NCBI GenBank assembly: GCA_965248935.1
Contig: OZ252214.1
Location: 1,736,001-1,800,000, forward strand
Direction of reading: 5' to 3'
Length of the DNA: 64,000 nt
DNA from: G032773895 sp965248935
Lineage (GTDB): Bacteria > Pseudomonadota > Gammaproteobacteria > Pseudomonadales > Cellvibrionaceae
Position 1 is the stretch's first letter; every line of letters begins with the position of its first letter. Below are positions 33,933 through 43,134 of this stretch, piece by piece. The position numbers were made by a program, and so were the translations under genes. The notes beneath the pieces are model-generated. The model had not been told where the DNA came from, did no database searches, and saw nothing but the letters and a program-made list of their open reading frames with translations.

Positions 33933-36851
33933 ATGAAAAGATGGACCAAGGTGAGAAAAATGGTTACCAATACTGCTGAACCTACAGTTAATATTCCCCT
34001 TAATGAACAATCGTTAAAATCTATTTTCACCTCAAAGTCCCAGCTACCAATAAAACGCTATCTCTATGCTGCGGCGTTAATAACCATTGCCCTCGTACAA
34101 ACCTGGGCTTGGACAGTGGTATCGGAACCTAAAAACAACCCATTCTCAGATGGTATTTCAAGGCTAACAACTGATTGGTGGCTGCAACCCATTGAAACTC
34201 ACGCACCATTAAGGCTCACAATTATTGATACTGAAGAAAGTATAAAATCAATTAATCTGATAGGGTCGCCCAATACGAATAAGGAACAACGATTATTTAT
34301 AAAGTTTAATGACCGTAATCACGTGATCATTGACCAATCAGGGAAGCTGCATCAAGATGCTCCACCCAACAATGTACTTAGCAGTGAGCCTCCTCAAAAC
34401 TATGAAATCGTCTTTTCTGAAGACTCTATTCAACTGGATAAGGCCGCGATAAAAACACTGAATCAAATTAGTGACAAGATCTCGGCATATGAAATTAAAG
34501 CTTACCCAAAAAATAGATCGCCTGAATATATACAAACATCTCCCTCGAACAATATCCCTTTGCCGCCTGGCATTCAAGAACCCCAATTAGAAATTACAGC
34601 ATCAACCAATATAAAAGGTGCGGTAGCCAGGAAAAAAGTAAAAAAAGCCATGATGGATATCAGTGGATATTTGGAGAAAAAAAATATTTCAAATATTAGT
34701 CTTTTAGGAACAATCAAAAGTAGCGCAAAACAATTAAAAACAAAAACGCCCTCAACAATTGTGCATATAAAATTAATGCTTCCCCCCAACATCTCAACAA
34801 ATATTTTCAATAATATGAGATTACTAGAATCGATTAAATGGAGAAAGCAGAGCAAGCAATTTAATTTTTATCTACAAGGCAATTGGAGAGCATCAAAAAA
34901 TGGGCTGATACAAGTACGGAATTCATTAGACGAATGGAAAACTCTCGCCGCCACCAAATCACTGCTTGATCAGTATTTTTTGGAAAAAAGAGAAGCGTCC
35001 TGGCAAAAACTCTCTCCTCATCGTTACGCTCCACCATTTTCTATTTTATTAATGGTCATTTTGGGGACCTTTGGCGTAACGCTACTCATTATGCCCCCCT
35101 CAGCCAAGCGAGATAATAATTCATCTATTGAGGATTTTTTTGTTACAGATGCACCCATTCATTCATTAAATAATGATAAGTTAAACTTTGGGCCTATCGC
35201 ACAGTCCCTCTCCCAGTTTTTACGAAATGAACGCACCACATCACCGCTTACTGTTGCCATATCTGGGCAATGGGGCAGTGGAAAATCATCCCTTATGTCG
35301 TTGCTTAAAACTGATTTAGAACATTATCGATTGCGTCCAATATGGGTCAATGCCTGGCACCACCAAAACGAATCTCAATTTCTTGCCGGTTTGCTTGAAC
35401 GAATACGTAACGAAAGCCTTCCCCCTACATTTAGTGCCGCCAATATAATTTTTCAGATAAATCTACTTTGGATTAGAATACAACGTAACCCTATGCGCGC
35501 TATAGCCGCATCGGCATTACTGCTGATTCCTCTGGGCTATTGGATTGCTACCGGCGTTGATATTATTCCTACCATTAAAGATACCGAGAAACTTGCAAGT
35601 ATGCTTAAGGGAGGCTCACCATTAGTGTCCACAGGCATCTCTTTTTTTCTATTTCTACAATTATTCGGTAGTAAAATTTCCTCACTTACAGGCAATACGT
35701 GGTTTCGCCGGTTGACCGGATTGAATAGAAAACCTTTAGATTTAAGGTCTATGGTGGGCTTAAGAGAGAAATTTGTAAGTGAATTTCGGGATATTTGCCA
35801 AGCACTTACCCCTACTACATTGACTATATTTATCGATGACCTAGATAGATGTAATGAGAACAGGATTCTTGACATATTGGAAAGTGTTAACTTTCTTGTT
35901 TCAAATGGAAACTGCTATATTATTTTAGGCATGGAAAAAGAACCTATTGAAAAAGCCATAGCGAATTATTACCGAAATACTCATACAGACTATACAGAAG
36001 AACAGCTACAAGCAAAATCAAAGCGATATTTAGAAAAACTTATCAATATTGAAGTACCTGTACCTGAAACTAGCCCACAGCAATCCGCTGCTCTAACTCA
36101 AACAAATACAACGGAAAACCAAATTAAATTCTCAAAAAATCTAAAAACAATATTGGCCTGCACACTTATATTTTCCATTCTATTATGCGTAGGCTTTTAT
36201 ATTGGCAAATCAACCCCACCAGAAAAATTACACGAGGACGTCACCCAACTGGAAAAAGAAATAGAGCATATCGCCAATCCAGAACAAACAAATGTAGACG
36301 GCGATATACACGACAAGTTAACATTTGAAAGCACACCAAAAACTCAACCTCTAACCATAATAGAAAATAATCCTGTCCAAAGTTTTAATGTCGAACTGTT
36401 TATTCTCTTTCTAATATTTTTTACTTTTATTGGCTATATTGTTTACGAACGCATTATGCAGCGCAAACATGCGGTAACAACAGACTCAAAAGAATTTGAA
36501 TCCTCATTAGCGCTCTGGGGCAAAGCAGTAGGCGATACTCGTCCCACACCAAGAAGAATAAAACGTTTTATTAATAGAACGCGCTACCTTGCCATGCGAC
36601 GCAATAACTCTGATAGTCAACTTAGTGAAGATGAACTAGTTACTCTTGCAGGAATTTATGAAATTGATGCAAAGCTACTCACTTCTCAATATATCGGAGA
36701 TAGCGATATTATTTTTAAACGATTAAAAGATACATGCACCGATGCGCATCTCGAACCATTACAGCAACTTATTTCCGAGAGCTGCAATATCGAAAATCAA
36801 GAATCGATTAATAAATTTAAACATTGGATAGATGGCGTTGCACTAAGGTAA
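33933..36851 (+). CDS. KAP-family P-loop NTPase with OmpA-like periplasmic region
   Basis: 972 residues (ATG at 33960 is an alternative start). Membrane helix (about 44-63); periplasmic region to about 367, in which IVFSEDSIQLDKAAIKTLNQI and, later, ARKKVKKAMMDISGYLEKKNI follow the OmpA/MotB peptidoglycan-binding pattern in degenerate form; helix (about 368-388); then the KAP NTPase with Walker A GQWGSGKSS (about 443) and Walker B TIFIDDLDRC (about 630). Helices at about 522-542, 562-580, 739-758 and 819-838 interrupt it, as is known for the KAP family. KAP proteins are membrane-linked NTPases of mostly unknown role, some linked to phage exclusion. A rhomboid gene follows on the same strand. 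Confidence 0.85.
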   Translation: MKRWTKVRKMVTNTAEPTVNIPLNEQSLKSIFTSKSQLPIKRYLYAAALITIALVQTWAWTVVSEPKNNPFSDGISRLTTDWWLQPIETHAPLRLTIIDTEESIKSINLIGSPNTNKEQRLFIKFNDRNHVIIDQSGKLHQDAPPNNVLSSEPPQNYEIVFSEDSIQLDKAAIKTLNQISDKISAYEIKAYPKNRSPEYIQTSPSNNIPLPPGIQEPQLEITASTNIKGAVARKKVKKAMMDISGYLEKKNISNISLLGTIKSSAKQLKTKTPSTIVHIKLMLPPNISTNIFNNMRLLESIKWRKQSKQFNFYLQGNWRASKNGLIQVRNSLDEWKTLAATKSLLDQYFLEKREASWQKLSPHRYAPPFSILLMVILGTFGVTLLIMPPSAKRDNNSSIEDFFVTDAPIHSLNNDKLNFGPIAQSLSQFLRNERTTSPLTVAISGQWGSGKSSLMSLLKTDLEHYRLRPIWVNAWHHQNESQFLAGLLERIRNESLPPTFSAANIIFQINLLWIRIQRNPMRAIAASALLLIPLGYWIATGVDIIPTIKDTEKLASMLKGGSPLVSTGISFFLFLQLFGSKISSLTGNTWFRRLTGLNRKPLDLRSMVGLREKFVSEFRDICQALTPTTLTIFIDDLDRCNENRILDILESVNFLVSNGNCYIILGMEKEPIEKAIANYYRNTHTDYTEEQLQAKSKRYLEKLINIEVPVPETSPQQSAALTQTNTTENQIKFSKNLKTILACTLIFSILLCVGFYIGKSTPPEKLHEDVTQLEKEIEHIANPEQTNVDGDIHDKLTFESTPKTQPLTIIENNPVQSFNVELFILFLIFFTFIGYIVYERIMQRKHAVTTDSKEFESSLALWGKAVGDTRPTPRRIKRFINRTRYLAMRRNNSDSQLSEDELVTLAGIYEIDAKLLTSQYIGDSDIIFKRLKDTCTDAHLEPLQQLISESCNIENQESINKFKHWIDGVALR

Positions 36852-37093
36852 ATAGCCAACAAAATTAACGTGCCAATAAGGAAAAAAAGATTCTGAACGT
36901 TTAAGCAGCATACGAAAGTCAAAATGGGCTCCTGTCAGCGCATTATCTGAAAAATCAGTTGAAAATTCATTCTAAAAATAAACTGTATTTATTCGATACT
37001 GACTACACGAATAGAATAGACAAGGGTATATTGGAAAATACTTCAACTGATAATCAAAACCTTCCCATAAAAGAGAATAAAACGTAAACGACT

Positions 37094-37675
37094 ATGCTTA
37101 AAAGTTCCAAAAGAAAATACATTTATTTTTCATCTCAGCTTAAGGTAGTACTGCTGGTCTGCGGCATAATGCTAATTGTCGAAATTATCAATGGTTTCAG
37201 CGCAAGATCCATAGTCCAATTAGGGTTAGTTCCTCACAGCCCAGCACCTTATCTTGGCATACTGCTTTCTCCCTTTATCCACGGAAACAGCTTGCATTTT
37301 ATGTCTAATATTATTCCCTTGGCCTGTTTTACCTTTCTGATGCTTCAACACGGGCTGCTTAGATACCTATTAACCTCATTGATTATCATACTTATGTCGG
37401 GAGTATTGATCTGGCTGTTTGGACGAACCGCCATTCATATAGGCGCGAGCGGGCTAATCTATGGCTATTTCGGATATCTGCTGCTTGCCGGAATATTAAG
37501 CCGGGAATTAACCTTAATTGGCATTTCGCTATTTGTGGCGGTGAGTTACGGCGGTATGATTTTTGGCATATTACCCCGCTCTCCTTACATTTCCTGGGAG
37601 GCACACCTATTCGGCTTTTTCTCGGGGCTGCTGTGCGCTCTCTGGTATGGACAATCCAAAATACAGAAAAGTTAG
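37094..37675 (+). CDS. Rhomboid-family intramembrane protease
   Basis: 193 residues with about six membrane helices. HGNSLHFMSNIIPL gives the conserved His/Asn of helix 2, GASGLIYGYFGYLL contains the catalytic serine (GxSG), and SWEAHLFGFFSGLL gives the catalytic histidine. It cleaves membrane proteins within the bilayer. It lies 242 bases after the KAP gene. Confidence 0.9.
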   Translation: MLKSSKRKYIYFSSQLKVVLLVCGIMLIVEIINGFSARSIVQLGLVPHSPAPYLGILLSPFIHGNSLHFMSNIIPLACFTFLMLQHGLLRYLLTSLIIILMSGVLIWLFGRTAIHIGASGLIYGYFGYLLLAGILSRELTLIGISLFVAVSYGGMIFGILPRSPYISWEAHLFGFFSGLLCALWYGQSKIQKS

Positions 37676-37751
37676 TTTTGCGAATTAAACGTACAACTAG
37701 ATAGATACACCCTGCTTGCAGGCTTCAAGCAATCCCTGTCGAAGACTATCG

Positions 37752-38232
37752 TCACTTAACACGCGCAATAGCCACTCCGCCAATCATCAATACCGCATTT
37801 TGCAAGGCTTTTTCAGAATCCAGGTTCGAAATATCCGTTAAGTTTTTTACGAAACCACGGAATACACGGGTATAAACATCTCTAACGGTAGTATTTCTTT
37901 GCGAAACATCGGTAACCAGCGCCGCAAGCGGGCAACGCTGTTTTTCTGATTGAGTATGTTCGCGACTAAGGTAACGCGCAGAGATTAAGTCCAATGGGTT
38001 ATCCTCTCCTACATCACAGCAAGCAATCTTTTCATAAGCCGCGCTAGCAGCCGTAATTAAAGCTTCGCCGTAAAGACTGAAAATGAGAGTAGAAAGCACC
38101 GCGAGTTAGCCCTGCGGCCTTCATTACTTGGTCAATGCTCACCTCTTCATACCCGTAATAAGAAAACAGTTCCGCAGCAGCAGCCAGTACCTTTTCCCTC
38201 GATTCGATTTTACGTTTCTTGTCCCAAGGCAT
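37752..38232 (-). pseudogene. TetR-family regulator, frameshifted
   Basis: The first frame (from ATG 38232) codes a normal TetR helix-turn-helix: REKVLAAAAELFSYYGYEEVSIDQVMKAAGLTRGAFYSHFQS. It then runs into LRRSFNYGC and stops. The following frame begins exactly where the ligand domain should (LYGEALITAASAAYEKI) and continues to 37752. The residues that usually join FQSK-E-LYGEAL are missing, so a small out-of-frame deletion near 38072-38080 broke the gene. A divergent GST gene and an intact operator lie beside it. Confidence 0.85.
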
Positions 38233-38278
38233 AGCCAACTCCTTACATATTAGATAGGTCATTAAAACGTATTTTCAA

Positions 38279-38298
38279 AATATGTTCTTGAACATATT
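38279..38298. promoter_or_regulatory. Perfect 20-bp palindromic operator
   Basis: AATATGTTCTTGAACATATT is two 9-base arms around TT, perfect on both sides. It sits between the divergent TetR-family gene and the GST gene, so it is most likely the TetR operator. Confidence 0.75.
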
Positions 38299-38353
38299 CT
38301 AATACAGCATACATTTAAACCCTCTTTTCAATAAAGGCATTAGGAATAGCAAT

Positions 38354-39004
38354 ATGGATAAACTTTTTGTATTTGGCCTGCAATTTAGTACTTTTGTACG
38401 CAGTATTAAGCTCGTATTAGAAGAAAAGACATTAACCTATGACTCAGGAACGGTGTATAAAGGTCAATCCATTGAAATGCACTCTCCTCAACATTACACA
38501 CTTCACCCTTTTGGTAAGTTCCCCGTACTCATCCATAACGGCCAAGTTTTTGCGGAAAGTATTCCAATTTGCCACTATATCAATGAATACTTCCCAGGTA
38601 AGCATTTGGCACCATCAGCGATACATGAGAGACACCTTCACGAACAATGGTGTTCACATATCGCAACGTCTATTGACAAAATAATTGTTCGAGAACACTT
38701 ACTAGAAATTGCATTTCCACGAGGAGAGGGTAAAACAATAAGAAGAGATAAAGTTGAGAAGGCCATTCCCAATACTCTTTACTGCCTACAAAAACTATCT
38801 GAACAATTAGGTGACAAGGCATTTTTATGCAGCAATGATTTCTATATTGCAGATGCACTTGCCGCACCAATAATAGACTATGTTTATAGGCTTCCAAATG
38901 GCAATCGACTTTTAGAAAAAACACCAAATTTAATTGATTATAGAAATAGAATTTTAGATAGAGCCTCTGGCAACAACATACTAAAAATACCAGAAACCAA
39001 ATAA
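38354..39004 (+). CDS. Glutathione S-transferase family protein
   Basis: 216 residues: a thioredoxin-like N-terminal domain (FGLQFSTFVRSIKLVLEEK, HPFGKFPVLIHNGQVFAESIPICHYI with the cis-Pro and the ES glutathione motif) and a helical C-terminal domain (FYIADALAAPIIDYV). The substrate is unknown. Divergent from the broken TetR gene, with the operator in between, so it was probably repressed by it and may now be constitutive. Confidence 0.9.
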   Translation: MDKLFVFGLQFSTFVRSIKLVLEEKTLTYDSGTVYKGQSIEMHSPQHYTLHPFGKFPVLIHNGQVFAESIPICHYINEYFPGKHLAPSAIHERHLHEQWCSHIATSIDKIIVREHLLEIAFPRGEGKTIRRDKVEKAIPNTLYCLQKLSEQLGDKAFLCSNDFYIADALAAPIIDYVYRLPNGNRLLEKTPNLIDYRNRILDRASGNNILKIPETK

Positions 39005-39120
39005 AATTCACTATTTTTGGCGGGCAATTATTCCTCTCTATTGAATATGGCGCTCAATAGATAAAGTGAAAGCTGCACACTAAATACCATAATGCTATCT
39101 ACCTAGTATGAGCTTAGACC

Positions 39121-39143
39121 CTAGGGCCTGTTAACACTAAAAC
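39121..39143. repeat. Solo MITE-type terminal repeat
   Basis: CTAGGGCCTGTTAACACTAA matches the terminal repeat of the element at 11578 at 19 of 20 bases. It overlaps the last two codons of the anti-sigma-like gene, whose stop lies inside it. No matching opposite end is seen within a few hundred bases. Confidence 0.55.
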
Positions 39144-39862
39144 GTCCAGTTTGAGCGAATTATATTCGCCTCTTCTTCTGCATTCAGTGGCAACCCACGC
39201 ATAGTCTTATTAATAAAGTGAGTCAATTTTTCAATATCTGCAACCCTAACCATATGATACGGGTTACCTTTTGCATCCTTTGGAATAATACTCGAAATAC
39301 GCTCTTGCCATAAACCCGACTCGTTTCTACAGGCAACCCCTCGGAATACCTTGCTGCCTCGGTTTAGAATATATTCTCGACAATATTCATTAGAAAAGCT
39401 GGCATAGGAAAGAACAGGTTGGATTTTTGTTGTCGAATTTACATTTGTTACAGTTTGCGAGCTTGCAGTATCCAAAATAACGGACACTTCTTTATTAAAA
39501 ACCTTTTGAGTGCTATAGAAGCTATCCGCCAATTGACTATTACCCGTTTTCATAATATTCGTCAGTGCGCAAGCCGCAGCAATTAGCACTATTGCCGCAA
39601 TCTGAAATGGCACTCTTTCGGAAATAGAATTGAAAGGATGCTTAAAAAAATTACTCGCCTGAGACCAAGTTAACACCTCAAAGTGAGTAGCATAAGACAT
39701 TCCCTGAATATCATCATAAGCTCGACTCATACCCAATGCGCACATCCTATTTAAGGATTCGCTCAATACAGGGTCATGATTTAATCGCTCCTGTAATGCC
39801 ATTTCATCATCGTTTGATAACTCGCCATCTAAATAAGTCGAAAGCAGTTCATCATCGGTCAT
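39137..39862 (-). CDS. Anti-sigma factor-like membrane protein
   Basis: About 241 residues from MTDDELLSTYLDGELSNDDEMALQERL, the typical start of zinc-finger-less anti-sigma domains (RsiW/RseA type helix). One membrane helix at about residues 90-110 (IAAIVLIAAACALTNIM) is followed by a periplasmic domain. Such proteins hold an ECF sigma factor at the membrane until proteolysis. In this gene the stop lies in a MITE-like end, so the natural C-terminus may have been altered. The sigma gene expected upstream is missing except for its last codons. Confidence 0.75.
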   Translation of the reverse strand: MTDDELLSTYLDGELSNDDEMALQERLNHDPVLSESLNRMCALGMSRAYDDIQGMSYATHFEVLTWSQASNFFKHPFNSISERVPFQIAAIVLIAAACALTNIMKTGNSQLADSFYSTQKVFNKEVSVILDTASSQTVTNVNSTTKIQPVLSYASFSNEYCREYILNRGSKVFRGVACRNESGLWQERISSIIPKDAKGNPYHMVRVADIEKLTHFINKTMRGLPLNAEEEANIIRSNWTF

Positions 39863-39955
39863 GCATATTTTCCTTATCTTCAATGATATTGAGAGAGGCG
39901 TTTTTCGAGTTTTTTTAGCTCGACTCAAACGGCTCATTATTGTAGCAAGATACAC
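39863..39955 (-). pseudogene. C-terminal remnant of an ECF sigma factor
   Basis: The in-frame codons before the anti-sigma start read VYLATIMSRLSRAKKTRK, closely matching the end of ECF sigma region 4 (GTVMSRLSRARK). Stops TGA, TGA and TAA lie just upstream, and no other sigma sequence is found in the 570 bases beyond. This looks like what is left after deletion of the sigma gene. Confidence 0.55.
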
Positions 39956-40526
39956 TTTTTATCATCACCAAGCTCCAATCATAACAGCCCCTTTTTACAA
40001 AATGACCGCCAATAAATTCATCAAAGAATACGCCACCTTTGACGCATCCTATTTGAATATGGCTGTAAATGGGTGAGCATTCCTGGTTCTTGGTATAACT
40101 GCTTAATTCGATATGTTTTATTTTCGAAACTAATGTCCACGATAGGATTTGCCCCGTCATTTTCACTCGTATACCTAGCCGCTTTTATTTCAATGGTAAA
40201 ATTTGGCAGCCCTGCGCATATTTAGGCCGCCAAAGTAACATCCAATATCCACCAAAACAGTGAACTAATCTGCCTCCTTCGCAAAAGTTATAACGAAGAA
40301 AAGCCACTTTTATTTAAAATCGGAGATGTTGTCACTATTTGCGTGATAGCGTTCACAATTATTCTTATTCCCTGGATATATTTTTGACAATATCAGAGGA
40401 CTAATATAAGGGCGAGATACAAAAATAGTAGGCATTTACAGATAAGGAAACTTAGCTCTGCGGTTATCCATTTAGATAAAGAAGAAAAGCTGAATTTAAG
40501 ATACTGTCATAATAAGTGCGAAGGGT
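39956..40526. other. 571-base gap with possible gene debris
   Basis: No start-to-stop gene is convincing. A plus-strand frame ending at about 40390 reads KSYNEEKPLLFKIGDVV then a hydrophobic segment ending IPWIYF, but has no start codon. It may be the tail of a deleted membrane protein. Confidence 0.35.
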
Positions 40527-41597
40527 TTATCGAGGCAGATAGACCTCTCCAACAATAGGCGTGCGCACGGAAGCAATTCTTTTTGTACTAGTCTCTAGTG
40601 ACATTAAATTAAAGTATTTTTTAAATGTTTGAATAGGGTCGTCCGCAACACAACCTTCCAAAGAAAGATTTTCAATAAGCTCTTCATGTTCTTCTAAATT
40701 ATCCCCCACAAGAGTATACAAACTCTTACATATAGAATGAGTATCCATTTTTTCGTGAACAATAACTAGCTTATCTCGAATATTTTCCCATTGCTCTTGG
40801 CTTATTTTTGGATTAGCGGAAACGGCACTCAAAAGCTTATCGCTAAATAAATCACTTATTTGAATACTTGAATAAGTAATCAGCTCTTGAATCAGGTTTT
40901 CTGAAAACTGAATATTGAGTGATACAAAGACCCCCTTCATTTTTTCCGAGCGCAACTGTTCTTCCTGCCATACCCATTCAGCCATTTGTTGATAATACTG
41001 AATAAACACATGTTTAGCCTTTTTAATAGCTCGAACTTTTCTACCCGAAGGAATAGCAGACTTAACCGCTTTAACCAATTCAATAATATTTTCTGTGCCT
41101 ATCAACAGAAACGGATGTTCTCTAGGACGAGGAAGAAGCGCGAAAGAAAGGGAATTTGTAATACAAACTGATCCGTTATTATCTAATAAAGCAATAACTT
41201 CGGCAGTATAAGTAGCTTTACTCTCCAATGTATTGCCAATTGTACCTGTAGGGGTAGTTTCTGTTATCACGACTAAGATACTATTTTTTAACTGCATTAA
41301 AGAGACTTTACTATCTATCAAATTTTTCGAAAAAACATAGCTGCCTTTTTCTTCAAAGCCCATTTTTTTTAACGTTGTTTGGTCTTGAACCAACCTCTCC
41401 TTAAATAACCAAGACTCCTGGCCTGAGGGTTCTAATACTAGTTGAATAGCAGGAAGAAAAGAGTGGACTGTTGAAAACTCACTCTCAAGTAACTTCAACC
41501 CCTTTCGTTTCTTATATAGGGTTAAGCCATAAACTAGGCCGACCAAGATTAGAACAAGCAAGATCACACCAAGGATTTGTAGGAATACCATACTCAA
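40527..41597 (-). CDS. Membrane-anchored hypothetical protein
   Basis: About 354 residues. One N-terminal membrane helix (MVFLQILGVILLVLILVGLVYGL) is followed by a soluble domain of about 320 residues with no motif I recognise. The second codon pair suggests the true start is the ATG two codons after the TTG at 41597. A short frame (41603-41815) ends six bases before it. Confidence 0.7.
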   Translation of the reverse strand: MSMVFLQILGVILLVLILVGLVYGLTLYKKRKGLKLLESEFSTVHSFLPAIQLVLEPSGQESWLFKERLVQDQTTLKKMGFEEKGSYVFSKNLIDSKVSLMQLKNSILVVITETTPTGTIGNTLESKATYTAEVIALLDNNGSVCITNSLSFALLPRPREHPFLLIGTENIIELVKAVKSAIPSGRKVRAIKKAKHVFIQYYQQMAEWVWQEEQLRSEKMKGVFVSLNIQFSENLIQELITYSSIQISDLFSDKLLSAVSANPKISQEQWENIRDKLVIVHEKMDTHSICKSLYTLVGDNLEEHEELIENLSLEGCVADDPIQTFKKYFNLMSLETSTKRIASVRTPIVGEVYLPR

Positions 41598-41602
41598 AGC
41601 TC

Positions 41603-41815
41603 TTAGTTTTTATTATTCGTTCCCGGAGGAATTTGACACACATTCATCAACGCTGGTTTGATTTTGCACAGCACCCAACCGCGACACTTTATACCATTGT
41701 GTTCAGTATTTACGCCAGCCTTAATTTGTACACCTTTTGCACATAACACTCTATACTTCAGTCTTCGCGCTAAAGCCAAGCCCGTCGCACTCCCCCATAC
41801 TAACAACCACATCAA
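41603..41815 (-). CDS. Possible small membrane protein
   Basis: 70 residues: an N-terminal hydrophobic stretch (MWLLVWGSATGLALA), a basic region with four cysteines, and the end PPGTNNKN. It abuts the next minus-strand gene by six bases, which suggests an operon, but there is no strong ribosome site or family match. Confidence 0.35.
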   Translation of the reverse strand: MMWLLVWGSATGLALARRLKYRVLCAKGVQIKAGVNTEHNGIKCRGWVLCKIKPALMNVCQIPPGTNNKN

Positions 41816-41903
41816 CGTCTTTTCAGTGCCTTAGTCTGTCAGGTAATTTTACAAAAATAATACATGAAACCCCTAACCCATTGAAATATAAACAAAAAAA
41901 TAC

Positions 41904-41918
41904 TGGCATAAAACATGC
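41904..41918 (+). promoter_or_regulatory. Sigma-54-type promoter of the first PEP-CTERM gene
   Basis: TGGCATAAAACATGC has GG at 41905-41906 and GC at 41917-41918, the same spacing as the crcZ promoter. The predicted start is about 41930, giving a 39-base leader to the ATG at 41969. Confidence 0.65.
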
Positions 41919-41968
41919 TTAAACAGATATGCAAACACATTTTAAGTACACAAGGTTAGACATATTTA

Positions 41969-42703
41969 ATGAAATTAATAAAAACTATATCCGCACTATT
42001 ACTTGCTGCCACGGCATCTGTTTCACAAGCAGCCATTATGGATTTTTGGGCAACAGAGGGCTGGAATACGGTCGCCTCAGAAGATCAAGAAGGCTATTTT
42101 AACTATCTTGATCCAGGTACAGGTGGACAAGCTTTCGACGCCGAATATCTATTCTACCGCTTTGACCACGACTCTAACGTTCTTTCTTTGGGCCTACAAA
42201 CGGGTTTCGACGTCATTGATGGTAGGTATGGCTATTACTATACGGGTGACTTAGCACTAAGCTTTAACGGCTCAAACTATGACTATGCTGTTGACTTTGG
42301 CCTTCGCTCTCGTGACTACCACAACTATTCTTATGTTAATACCTCTGCTGGCGCCTACGGTATCGACCCTGCTGGCTTCTATTCAGTGTCTCAATGGAAT
42401 AGCAATATCCTTCATCCAGTATCTGGTGTTTTCGCTATGGATGAAGGTCAGATCATCGAAAGCCTACTCTCTAACGAAGCCGGCTATGAAAATAACAGCT
42501 ACTATCGCACCGTTTCTTTCGACCTTAGCTCACTTGGCCTTGGCGGTGAATTCGATATGGGTATGCACTGGACTATGTCCTGCGGTAACGACGCTATAAA
42601 TGGCACAGCAAGCATAGTAGATGTACCTGAAACAGATAGCGTTTATTTACTAGGTTTAGGTATTTTTGCTCTTATAGCAGTACGCCGCTTGAAGAAGGCG
42701 TAA
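41969..42703 (+). CDS. PEP-CTERM-like secreted protein, paralogue 1
   Basis: 244 residues. The signal peptide ends at SQA-A. The body is Tyr/Asn/Gly-rich with an extended repeat-like feel and one Cys. The C-terminus is VPETDSVYLLGLGIFALIAVRRLKKA: a Pro-Glu motif, a membrane helix and a basic tail. That tripartite tail is the sorting signal recognised by exosortase. The paralogue downstream is about 70% similar by eye. A relaxed PE-T motif replaces the usual PEP. The function is unknown; family members are surface or EPS/floc-related. Confidence 0.8.
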   Translation: MKLIKTISALLLAATASVSQAAIMDFWATEGWNTVASEDQEGYFNYLDPGTGGQAFDAEYLFYRFDHDSNVLSLGLQTGFDVIDGRYGYYYTGDLALSFNGSNYDYAVDFGLRSRDYHNYSYVNTSAGAYGIDPAGFYSVSQWNSNILHPVSGVFAMDEGQIIESLLSNEAGYENNSYYRTVSFDLSSLGLGGEFDMGMHWTMSCGNDAINGTASIVDVPETDSVYLLGLGIFALIAVRRLKKA

Positions 42704-42793
42704 TTGAACGCCTTATCCTTTCAATGCTTAAGAAGCGACTTATATTTAAGTAACTTAAGTTAAATAACTAGGTAAAAAGGCAGGCAAATACAG

Positions 42794-42829
42794 AAAAGGC
42801 TTATTTAGGTAACCAATAAGCCTTTTTCT
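42794..42829 (+). terminator. Terminator after PEP-CTERM paralogue 1
   Basis: AAAAGGCTTATT (42794-42805) pairs with AATAAGCCTTTT (42815-42826), followed by further T. The same architecture ends the second paralogue. Confidence 0.85.
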
Positions 42830-43060
42830 TTGCGCTTGACGCCATCCTCTCATCACCGGAACAAGGCAAATCTATCCTGCCTCCAATTTTCAAAAAATGG
42901 TGCCGTATACATCAAAAACCCACCTCCAAGAATAATTTTTTGTATAAAATCCTGACAAACAATGGTTTCAGCCGTAGGGCTAATATGCCATTTTGTCGAT
43001 AAATTTTACATGAAATTTTCTCCCTACCTCTAACCCATTGAAATACAACAATAAAAAAAT

Positions 43061-43075
43061 TGGCACAAATAGTGC
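43061..43075 (+). promoter_or_regulatory. Sigma-54-type promoter of the second PEP-CTERM gene
   Basis: TGGCACAAATAGTGC has GG at 43062-43063 and GC at 43074-43075. The predicted start is about 43087. The element lies inside an apparent N-terminal extension of the frame, which shows the gene really starts at 43135. Confidence 0.7.
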
Positions 43076-43134
43076 TAGGTAACGAGTGTAAATCTACACG
43101 AACACACTTTAAGTACCAACCATTGGATATAACA

